Assembly (NCBI GenBank): GCA_944474755.1
Contig: OX104122.1
Location: forward strand, 6,969,223-7,033,222
Direction: 5' to 3'
DNA from: Limnoperna fortunei
Taxonomy: Eukaryota; Mollusca; Bivalvia; Mytilida; Modiolidae
Length of the DNA stretch: 64,000 nt
Positions 25,716-37,300 of this stretch are shown one piece after another. The notes beneath the pieces were generated by a model. The model was not told the DNA's origin and searched no databases. It saw only the letters and a list, made by a program, of their open reading frames with translations. Every line of letters starts with the position of its first letter. Position 1 is the first letter of the stretch. A program made the position numbers and the translations under genes.

Positions 25716-26664
25716 AGGGGAAGGAAACCCTCCAAACATCTTTGCATAATTTTGCAGAAGTTTCTTATATAAATGTATTTCTAACTATGTTCGTGTTACA
25801 AAATGGCACCATAAAGAAATAAATTAATATTTTGTGATAATAAATTTTGAAATTCCCGCCTCCATGTAGGCAGCCATTAATGTGTGATCTGTGACGTCAC
25901 ACCTACTATTCCGGTTTACCTGTCTCAGCATGATTAACTTTCCAACATATTTATAACTGATAAAATTTATATGGTAAACAAAAACAGCTAAAACCAGATG
26001 TGTCTTCTTCATAATATTAAAAAAGATCTTATTTCTGAAGATATTGAAATCGAGAAGCATTTAGCATATTCAGAAGGGGGGTCTCGGAAGTTGTATTTCG
26101 GACATAGCGGAGTTTGGAAATTAGCACGAAATGCCGACCGGAGAAGAAAATATTTGTTTTTATAAAATACGACTTGGTGCAAAAGAACTTGAAGATCACA
26201 ACAGCGTAACGATGCACTCAAATTCTAAAATCTCGATGTTACATTTCTACAGTCGGATTCATTGATGTTTAATGAAATGCTACGAGTGCCAGAAGATTTG
26301 AACAATTATTTTTCGTGGTCTACTTCCATGTATTTTATTACTTAAATTTAAGCAATTAATAGTTTAGGGAGATGGCATAATTTAGTGCAGATGAAAAATA
26401 ATATGAATATACATCGCACTGCCTATAGCTTTAACCGGAATAGTAGGAATGACATAGACAATTGCACTGTTTGCACACTTCAATGCAAAAGAGGGCCACA
26501 ATATGTCGACGCCCATGAGCAAGCGGGAAATTCAAAAATTTTATTTTTAAATAATATTTCTCGACTTACCTTGTAAAATTTTTAACAACTTTAAATAGTA
26601 AATCTTATTTTTAACTTTTTTTCTTTCAATTGAGCTTAAATTTATTTTGTGGTTTCCTTCCCCT
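25716..26664. mobile_element. TTAA-flanked inverted-repeat element, 949 bp
   Basis: Terminal inverted repeats AGGGGAAGGAAACC at 25716 and its complement ending at 26664, flanked on both sides by TTAA (25712-25715, 26665-26668). Similarity between the arms continues inward for ~200 bp, including CCTACTATTCCGGTT in both. There is no transposase; small internal frames are unrecognisable. TTAA duplication is the hallmark of piggyBac-type transposition, so this is likely a non-autonomous derivative. Confidence 0.82.
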
Positions 26665-26836
26665 TTAAGCACTGCAGTAACTATTTTTTATTATCACCAA
26701 TGTCAAATGTTTTACTCGTATCTTCCGAAAAGGGGTTCTGACTGCTCTTTGCATGTGCTTTGGGCCAATAAAAACAACGGCATGGACATTTTTGGTTTCG
26801 CCATGTTGCCTGAACAGGTGGTAGTTATTATAATGT

Positions 26837-26910
26837 GTACCAGTAACACGTTACCAGATTGGGTACCAGTAGCAGGTTAACATATTGGGTACCAGTAACA
26901 GGTTACCATA
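26837..26910. repeat. Short ~27-bp tandem repeat, 3 copies
   Basis: Three imperfect units with ACCAGTAACACGTTACCAGA type sequence. Confidence 0.7.
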
Positions 26911-27399
26911 ATAGTGCCTCCTACATTATATACAACACTGAATACTGTGTTCTGATTGGGTCAATAGTGGTTATACATGTATGTACAATTTTTTGTCTAT
27001 AAGCTCTTGCAGGAATTCAATTTTAAAAAGGAATATAGTTTTTCTTCCCATTTTCTGTTTTTCCCCTGTAACAACACCACACGAACAAAAAACATAAAAC
27101 ACAAATTAAAACAAAAAAAAAGGACTTTTCAAAATTTAAATCTCTTAAATCTTTAAATCTAACATTTGATCAAATTGTAAACAATGTGCATATGTTCATG
27201 TACATGTACATATTAAGTTTAGATTTTCCTGTTACCATGGAAACTGAACGGGGAATTTTTTTAAGTTACATGTATTTAACATCAAATATCTGGATACATG
27301 TATTTAAAAAAATATCTGTTAAATTCATAGTCAATGTAGACAATACATTTCTGTTAAAGAGGTAGTATAAAATGAAGACTTGTCACAGGTTATTGAAAT
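26911..27399. other. Unique AT-rich stretch
   Basis: No gene or repeat recognised. Confidence 0.5.
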
Positions 27400-27955
27400 T
27401 AAATGTCAAGATACATGTTTTAAACCTCCTGAATATACATGTAGCTGAAATATTTCTTGATGGACGTTAAACAATTATCAATCAATCAATACATGAATTA
27501 AAACTTCCTGAATATAGCTGAAATATTGCTTGCTGGACGTTAAACAATAATCAGTCAATCAATACATGAATTAAAACTTCCTGAATATAGCTGAAATATT
27601 GCTTGCTGGACGTTAAACATTAATCAATCAATCAATACGTCATGTATTAAAACTTCCTGAATTAACTGAAATATTGCTTGATGGACGTTAAACAATAATC
27701 AGTCAATCAATACATGTATTAAAACTTCCTGAATTAACTGAAATATTGCTTGCTGGACGTTAAACAATAATCAATCAATCAATACATGTATTAAAACATC
27801 CTGAATATACAATGTAGCTGAAATATTGCTTGCTGGACGTTAAACAATAATCAATCAATCAATACATGTATTAAAACTTCCTGAATTAACTGAAATATTG
27901 CTTGCTGGACGTTAAACAATAATCAATCAATCAATCAATACATGTGTTAAAACAT
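27400..27955. repeat. Tandem array of SINE-tail units (~72 bp, 7-8 copies)
   Basis: Units contain GCTGAAATATTGCTTGCTGG, ACGTTAAACAATA and (AATC)n, followed by TACATGTATTAAAACTTCC. The core is the 3' end of the SINE seen at 45710-45975, here amplified head to tail. Confidence 0.85.
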
Positions 27956-28283
27956 CTATTAAATTCGTAGTCAATCTAGAATATAAATGTCTGTAGGAGA
28001 CAGTTTCCTTAATGTCATTATATTTTAGATATAAAATAACATTGACAGATATTTGTTAAAATGTACATTTCATCTTACAAAAATAGGTTATGTACTTTGG
28101 TCATGTGACCAGGGTCTGTTGCACTAATGATGTCCTTGAGGTGGTGTGATGAAGCTATTTAAATCTTTTCCAGTTGATACCAGACTTTTGTCGTCTGCTT
28201 AAACAATTTGTTTTCTCACTTTCAGCAGCAATAAAGATGGATAACAAAAAAAAATATTGTTTACATTTTAGATTTAGAAGAAT
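27956..28283. other. 5' flank of the ankyrin-Roc-COR-Death gene
   Basis: Upstream of the proposed start codon. A possible acceptor (CTCACTTTCAG, ending about 28224) and another (TTTACATTTTAG, ending about 28272) suggest a 5'-untranslated exon. No TATA box or promoter was identified with confidence. Confidence 0.4.
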
Positions 28284-28307
28284 ATGGACCAAGAACATTT
28301 GAATAAA
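28284..28307 (+). CDS. Exon 1: start codon, MDQEHLNK
   Basis: ATG in good context (A at -3, G at +4), preceded by in-frame TAG codons. Eight codons are followed by donor GTAAGT. Ends in phase 0, matching exon 2. The short length makes it slightly uncertain, but the joined product reads naturally into the first ankyrin helix. Confidence 0.72.
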
Positions 28308-31300
28308 GTAAGTAAAGTTTATATTGTGAAGTAAATACGTTAACATGTACAAGTACAGATCTGTGGCTTAATGCCACTTTTATCAATTTTTCAGCCATAC
28401 ATGTATCAACTATCATGGTGTCCAGTGTTAATGGTCTAATTAGACGTAAGCAACATAGTTTTCCATTGCTGTGTGAACACAAACATGTATTGTTCACTAC
28501 AATCATCCATCTTTGTTTGACTGAATAGAATTTGAATTTTTATAAAACATTTATAACATGAATGGCAGGTCACATAAATGTGTTGACAGATTAACAAAAT
28601 GGACAATGAACATTAGACTTGATGGTGGTCAATTAAAAATAAATGTACATTTATCTACGTTTACATATATTTTGTTACTGTTACTATGGATTGACTGTTA
28701 TAATATCATTTCAGGGACTTTGGGAGGCTGCTTTGGCTGGTCAGACTGAGGAGGTGGAGGACTACATAAAGAGAGGGGCAGATGTCAACTGGAAACATCC
28801 TGCTGTGAGTTACTTGTGTTTTAACATTTATCTGTGACAACAAATCATTAATAACACATCACACATGACAGACATCATTCACACAAATTAAATATTTCAC
28901 AGTAAGTGTGGCCGTCTGAATCAGAAAATATCATAACAATGTCTGCTACAACAGTACATCATGGCTGACTAATTAAATATTTCACCACGAGTGTGACGAT
29001 TTATTTAACTCATGGCTGACATCACCACGAGTGTGACGATTTATTTAACTCATTGATGACATCACCACGAGTGTGACGATTTATTTAACTCATGGCTGAC
29101 ATCACCACGAGTGTGACGATTTATTTAACTCATGGCTGACATCACCACGAGTGTGACGATTTATTTAACTCATTGATGACATCACCACGAGTGTGACGAT
29201 TTATTTAACTCATGGCTGACATCACCACGAGTGTGACGATTTATTTAACTCGTATCTTTGTCCTGAATCAGAAAATATCGCGTTTGATTTGATCCGTTAC
29301 AAAAACTACTTTTGTTATATGTAGGTGTATTACTTACATTGAGAAGATTTGATGATCAAATGTTTTTTTACATAGAATGTTTACAGATAGTTTATTTCTG
29401 TTGTAGTTTGGACGGAGTCCTTTATTTGTGGCATCACTGGAGGGCCACACAGAGACAGTGTCCAGGCTGCTGGACCTGGGGGCTGACATTGATGCCAAGG
29501 ACAAGGTATGTATTTACTTAACTGATTTGTGTGTTTATCATTGATCACTAACAACAAATAAGTCACCATTTATTTTATGACTGACACCCTGTACCACTAT
29601 AATCCTCCATTGTAGGTTGTCCCCGGGGGTCAGTCCCCCACACCCTAAATTGTGTACATTTTTTGTAATTTATATATTGATCAAAGTGTACGATCACAGA
29701 TCATTAATAACACTTTAAGTATGGCAGACGTCAGATTATTTCACACAAATATTTCATTGTAAGTGTGTAGCCATTCATTCATTCATTCATTCATTCGTTC
29801 ATTCATTCATTCATTCATTCATTCATTCATTCATTCATTCATTCATTCATTCATTCATTGAATTCTTTCATTCAATATTTATTCATTCATTTGATGTGTT
29901 ATATGTAGGTGTATTACTTACATTGAGAAGATTTGATGATCAAATGTTTATTTACATAGAATGTTTACAGATAGTTTATTTCTGTTGTAGTGGGGACAGA
30001 GTCCTTTATTTGTGGCATCACAGAAGGGCCACACAGAGACAGTGTCCAGGCTGGTGGACCTGGGGGCTGACATTAATGACAAGGATAACGATGTATGTAT
30101 TTACTTAACTGATTTGTGTGTTTATCATTGATCACTAACAACAAATAAGTCACCATTTATTTTATGACTGACACCCTGTACCACTATAATCCTCCATTGT
30201 AGGTTGTCAAAAGGGGGGAGGGGTTGACTATCCCCACCCCCTAGATTATGTACATTTTCCAATTTGTATATTTTACACACGTCTGCACACAAAATTGTGC
30301 TTGTGTTTTTCATTCTTTTTAGTAAGATGGTATTTTTAGTGTACAGGTGTATGTCTGTTCTGGGGATACACACATGGTTCCCCCACCCCTCATAGCATCA
30401 GTTATCATTGTGTTAGCCTTGCTGTTACTGTGGGCTTAATTGTCGCTAGGGTGGTTGTCCCCACCCCGTCATAACAATGATGATTTATAATCTTCAAAAT
30501 AGTTGTGATCCCCACCCCATAACTATGTGTTACTATATTATTGATGATATAATTAGTTTTATTGAGTTGAGTTTGAATCCCCCGGGCAGTTATCCCAGCC
30601 CCCTTAATGCATTTATTGGTTATAAAGTTGGAGACTTATAGTTTTTGTTGCGTTACTTATATTATTCTTTCTCGCGCCGCCGACATTCTCCGGAGAACTT
30701 TGTAAATTTTGCACAATGATAGACCCCTATGAGATGTGGGCTCTAACCATTTTTCAAGTGTAGGGGCCCCCCAGGGTCGTGCCATGCCCCTCCAAATACC
30801 TCAAAATTTGATATTTTCTTTAAATGTCGAAAATAGTTAACATTCCTACCATATAACCTTATATATTATTACTCCTTAAAGCAGGACGTCATATTAGAAT
30901 ACTCCTTATGATTAGACGAAAAATTTGGTGTCAGAGGGGTCATGCCCCTCCCCCTCAAATGAAAAATTTCTTTATATCTTGAAAACCATTGGGATTCCAA
31001 CCCTATAACCATATATATTCTTACTCCTTTTGACAAAACAAATCATTTAGTACCATGGGAGGGTTGGAGGGGGTCTTGCCCCGCCGCCTTAAAGGAAAAA
31101 TATTTAATATCTAGAAAACCATTGGGATCCCCACCCTATAACCATATATATTCTTACTCTTTATGATTAGAGGAAACATTTGGTACCATAGGGAGGTCAT
31201 TGGGGTCATGCCCTGCCCCCTCCAATGACAAATTTCTTTATATCTTGAAAACCATTGGGATCCCCACCCTATAACTATACATATTCTTACTCCTTATGAC

Positions 31301-34300
31301 AAAATGAATCATTTAGTACCATGAGAAGGTTGGATGGGGTCTTGTCCCGCCCCCTTAAATGACAAATTATTCAATATCTTCAAAACCATTGGGATCCCCA
31401 CCCTATTGCCATATATATTCTTACTCCTTATGATTATATGAAACATTTGGTACCATAGGGAGGTCTCAGGGGGTCATGCTGCACCCCCTCAAATGACAGA
31501 TTTCTTATATCTTGAAAACCATTGGGATCCCCACCCTAGAACCATATATATTCTTACTCCTTATGATAAAACCAATCATTTAGTACCATGAGAGGGTTGG
31601 AGGGGTCCTGCCCCACCCCCTCAAATGACAAATTATTGAATATCTTGAAAACCATTGGGATCCCCACCCTATAACCATATATATTCTTACTCTTTATGAT
31701 AAGACGAATCATTTAGTACCATGGGAGGGTCGGAGGGATCATGCCCCACCCCCTTAAAATTACTTAATTCTTCTTTCTTCTTTCTTCTTTCCGTTCGAGT
31801 TGTTTTCAAATTTTCTCTCAGATGCCATGTCCAATCAATACGAAACTTTGGGAACTTGTTAAATATCACTTGAAGTTTTGCAACACAATTATGTAATTTC
31901 AAAATGGCTGCCATTTCCATGGAAACAGGGGTAATTATATAGGACATTGCATTATCATGGTAAAAATTTGTATTTGGGCTTTTCAACATGCTCAAGGTTA
32001 TAGTGGCAATGGGGGTTCGTTTGGGAGACATCTTGTGTTGGCATCCCATCGCATATGTGAATATGTATTTTTAAGTCTTTACAGATCTCCACCAAGTGTA
32101 TGTTTTTCTAACGCCAAAATTTCGACCAACCATTTTCTCGGAGACGGTAAATTGGATTGATATGAAACTTTGCCTAAAAATAGGTCATGACTTTAAGTGG
32201 TGCACACCAGTTTTAAAATTTTAAAATTGGTGTCCATCTTGAAATGGTGGTCATTTTGAAAATGAAAAAGCCTTAAAAATCCAAGAGTAAACAAATTTCA
32301 ATGAAAATTTGAATGTAAGTAGAGTATGTTATACCGTACCATATGACGCATCATGGCAGCTTAAAATAGCCGCCATTTTGAAAATGAAAAAAAAATCCTT
32401 AAAAATACAAAAGTGTACTGATTTCGATGACAACTGGAATATAAGTAAAGTAGGTAATACCGAACCACACGACGCACATGTCAGCTTTCTATGGTGACTA
32501 TTTTGTTTGAATCCAAGATGGCTGACAAAATTGAAAAATGCTCCGATTTGCAGGAAACTTTGTTCCCTGGTAGATACAGTTGCTATGAATGGATGTCTGA
32601 ACTAGAGGATCCACAAGGGGTTTGGGAACTAGTTATGATCCATAAGTTCATAATCATGCTTAATTCTTACTATGCTTATACTTATTATGGGATACCCTCT
32701 GTATGGATATGAGTGTCCATCCGTATGTCCATCTGACAGTCCGTCTGTCCGTGCCTCGGTGGTTTCCAGATGATAACTTGAAAACGCATCAACATATTTT
32801 ATTTTAACTTTGCTCAGCTATTAAGTACCATAAAATGAAGATCAAGTTGGATTTTCAGCACAATCCAATTTGTAGTTTTCGACATGGGCCATTCAATTTT
32901 TTTTGGTAAATACTTTGTGGTTTCCAGATGATAACTTGAAAACGTGTCAACATATTTTATTTAAACTTTGCATATCTATTAAATGCTATAAAATGAAGAT
33001 CAGGTTCAATTCTCAACACAATCCAAGTTGTTGTTTTAGACTTGGGCCAATTCAAAGGTTATTTTTGTCAACAATTGACAGTTTCCAGATGATAACTTGA
33101 GACCACATCAACAGATTTTTTGTCAAATTTGCACAGCTGTTAAGTACTATAAAATGAAGATCAGGTTGAATTTTCAGCACAATCCCATATGTAGTTGTTG
33201 AGTTGTGTCAATTTGAAGTAATTTTTATAGGTCTAGGGTCAAGGTAAAAATTGTCTTCTGAGATGGACTGTTATCATGCTCAGCTGTTTCGTGTAGGCTG
33301 ATACATGTATGTAGTTCAGTAAAATGTGTTAATGAACATTAAAAACTATGCAACGTGGCAGGTATCATTTAATAATATTTTTCTTTTTCTAAGACATGAA
33401 CTTGTCTGCACGATTACGAAAAATATGCTTTGACCAATCAATTTGAAACTTGGGGAGGTTATGGAGGCTAGATCCGAGTGGTGAATTCAACATGTAAATT
33501 TTTCAAGATGGCCGCCATTTTCAAAATGGACGTCATATCAACTAAAAGTACATTTCTTAGATCTCGGTAATGGCTTGACAGATTTCATTGAAAATCGGTA
33601 CACATACAGGGGACTATCCTGAGCATTTAGGGGAAACAAATCTAACATTGCCATTTTGGAATAGCAGCCATTTGCCGTATTCCCCCCTCTGTAGATTTCA
33701 AGGAAAATTGACTTTTAGGCATATTTTAATATACTTACTTGAATGAAATTATAATCTGATAATGATTTATTTTCAGCAATTTAAATTATTTAGGAGTAAA
33801 GAGTATCAATGAAAACCCAGAAAAAATGCATTACAATAGACAGTCAGGGGCATAATCAAATAGCGTTTATAAAAATATAAAACTTTTCCGTTATTATCGT
33901 TTTCTGTGAAGCAACGTAATTTGCGATAGATTTTTCGAATTTCCCGGGCTATTTGTCGACCTTGTTTGCCGTGAGACTTTTCGTCGTATTTAGATGTGCA
34001 TGCCCTTTCGTCTCCACGTGGGAAGAACAACAATACAATGACAAAATACGGAAAGTTTGTCAATTTCTGGCGAATTTCAATGCAAAATGCTACATTTTAC
34101 GAGTTCATTTTAAAGGTTAGAAACATTTTTGTGAGCGTTGAATATTTTTTTGCAACGAATCAAACATTAATTCTGTCTTTTAGGATTATATTCAGGCGGG
34201 TGCATCAATGTTTTGATGGTACGCAAGGCCTTCAAAGTTTACTGGGAGTAAAAATAAAGTAACGGGAACAAGTTATTTTATATTTTTTTCATTTTTCTGT

Positions 34301-37300
34301 GAGATAACTCTGTCGTACTTAGTAGTATTTGTAACTTTGCCATGTTTACGCTGTAAAATCATGAAAATAAATGAGTGTTGGTGAAAAAAAAATCAACATG
34401 ACTAATTAAGATTAAATTTAATGTCTATGACTATGATCAATTTTGTGAAGCCAAATACGTTAAACTATTAAATAACAAGAACTCTGTTCTTTAACATGTT
34501 TAATTATTATTGTACATGTTGCATGCACTGTATGAATGCCTTGGTCATGATGTATTACATTCCATACATGTACATGTTGCATGCATGCACTGTATGAATG
34601 CCTTGGTCATGATGTATTACATTCTGATTCACGACATTTGTACATGTAACGTTTGCATGATATACAATTTACATTTAATTTAAAGGGAGGCAACACAAAT
34701 TGTCACTAAAAAGTAACTCATTTTGGTTATAAAAATTATAACCATTTTTGATTATGCCCCTGACTGATAGAGTAAATGATTTTTTTTAATTATTTGCTAG
34801 AATTTTAAATGAAGTACGTGTAAAACTAGTTAAATTTTTAAACACTGTTACACCTATAAAAATAGTATGTATTTCATGTAAAATGCATTTTTACAATTTT
34901 TGTCTCGCCTGCGACGATAGTCGCTGGAGGCGAGACAACCGGTGGCAGCGGCGGCGGCTTAAACACTTGGACATCTTGCTTGATATCTTTGTAAGCTTAA
35001 GCCCTAGGCCCATCAAATTTGGTCCATTGGTAGCTTATGATGAGTACTTGCCAGTCAGTCACTTGTCACCTGACCTTGACCGCAAATTCTCGGTCCAGAG
35101 ACTACATTAAAGTTTTTTGGATTATGGCAGTTCCTCTGTAACCATGCATAGTAGGATGATTATATTTGGTATATAGGTTGCTGATTAATAGTACATGACT
35201 GTCTGGTATATGTCACCTGACATTGACCTCAATTTCATGGTCCAGCGCTTACATTAAAGTTTTGGATTACCGCAGTTCCTCTGTAACCATGCATGGTAGG
35301 ATGATAATATTTGGTATATAGGTTGCTGATGAAAAGTACGTGACTGTCTCGTAGGTGTCAACTGACCTTGACCTCAATTTCACAGTCCAGCGACCACGTT
35401 AAAGTTTGTGTATTAGGGCAGTTCCTCTAACTATGCATGGTAGGGTGACTATTTGGTATACAGGTTGCTGCTGAAGAGTACATGACTGTCTGACAGGTGT
35501 CACCTGACCTTGACCTCAATTTCACGGTCCAGCGACTATGTAAAAGTTGTCTATTAGGGCAGTTCCTCTGTAAACATGCATGGTAGGATGACAATATTTG
35601 GTATACATGATGCTAATGATTAGTACATGAGTGTCTGGTAGGTGTCAACTGACCATGACCTCAATTTCAAGGTCCAGTGACTGTGTTAATGAGTTTGGAT
35701 TAGGTTCGTTTCTCTGTAACCATGGATTGTATATTTTAAAGGATATCAATTTTATGCTATTTACGTAATGCTTATGACATAAATTTTTTCGTTACTGATG
35801 CGGAATGCAGGCAAACATTTTTCTGTGTCCACACTTGTTTAAGCATATTTAAAATTAAAATAATTAAAATGACTGCCAAAATACTAATTATTATTATTTT
35901 TAAATAATTGCAATACTCCTTTAACACTGGCAGCATCGTATTATGTAATTGCCGGCACATAGTTCATATCCACTCCGGAATTTGTTGAAACTTCTTTTGC
36001 TTTGAACTGGTTTCTGGTCTTATTTTTCCGCTGCCCAGTTTGTAGAGGTAAATTAAGACGGGAATCAGCTTACACTGTATTGTTATAACGCGTAAACACA
36101 GAGTTACAATAATACGAAGATTTATTTTTAAAACGAGCAGCGATTCACTTTCCAAAGGAAGCCATGATAATATAGACCATGATCCCCTGGTCTAATTTTT
36201 TTTGTTGGGAGTTTCGTCATAAATTGGGAAATATTTAGACAATATTTGGGAAATTTGCTACAGGGAAACGGCTGAAATTCGCAGGCAAATTCAAGCAAAC
36301 AAAATCACAGACTACACCCTCCCAAAAATGGCAAAAATTTTCCCCTGATACAATTTCAACGAAATTTGAAATGAAGGTAGATTTTAGTATTTCGAGTGAA
36401 ACACTACCTCTGAAAAATTTTTCCGAAGTCGCATTTCAAAATGGCGCGAAAAACATGTATAATTTTCAACATTATCTGATCACAATGAAATTTAACGTGT
36501 AACACAATTTGGTATGGATTTATATTTAAGTGTTCTGAGTGGATCTCTTCATTAAATTTTTTTTTTACCATGCATTTCAAAATGGCGGCAAAAAACGCCT
36601 TAAATATTCAACATAGTCTGATTTTAATGAAATTTGATGTGTAGGTACATTTTAATGTCCTCAGTGGAACACAATACTATCCATGGGGATTTTGGATGAC
36701 TTCTGTGTTGGTATTAAAACAATTGGTACAGATCACCACCCTATAAGTGTATATTTTTATAATTCCAGTAGTTAAACAAGTTTATATCAACCAATTTGTT
36801 ATGCATGTGTATTGATGATATAAATCAGTTTGTTTAGTACATATAAATACCAACTGGTTAATAAAGTAAGATACATGTTTATGTAGACTTAAACAATATA
36901 AGTATTTGTTTTCTTCTTTAACAGCTGTCCTTTTTTACAGGGCAGAACACCGTATGGTGTAGCTCCGAATGATGTCATCAGAGAACTACTGAAGGTATAT
37001 ATATTTGTTAGATGAAATATAGAAATATGAAAATAGTATTTTCTATTTATATTGTCTGTCTGTCTGCCATCTTTGTCTCTCTGTCTGTCAAGCACGCCTG
37101 TCTGTCGGTAGTTCTTTGTTTAATGTCAGTCTTTTTAGGGTATTGCGTGCAGGCAATATGGCAAACGGCTTCAAACAGATGGTTTCCCGTCAATACTAAA
37201 ACCAATCTTGATGAAACTTTGGATATTGCAAGCCTGCATGAAGACGTAGCTAGGGATTGGATTTGTGGAAAGTCATGGCAAGGTCACTGTTACTAAAAAT

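Noticed and set aside
37012..37296. 94-codon frame after exon 5
   Set aside because: Runs through a CTGT microsatellite in the intron; no domain; exon 5 has a clear donor upstream.
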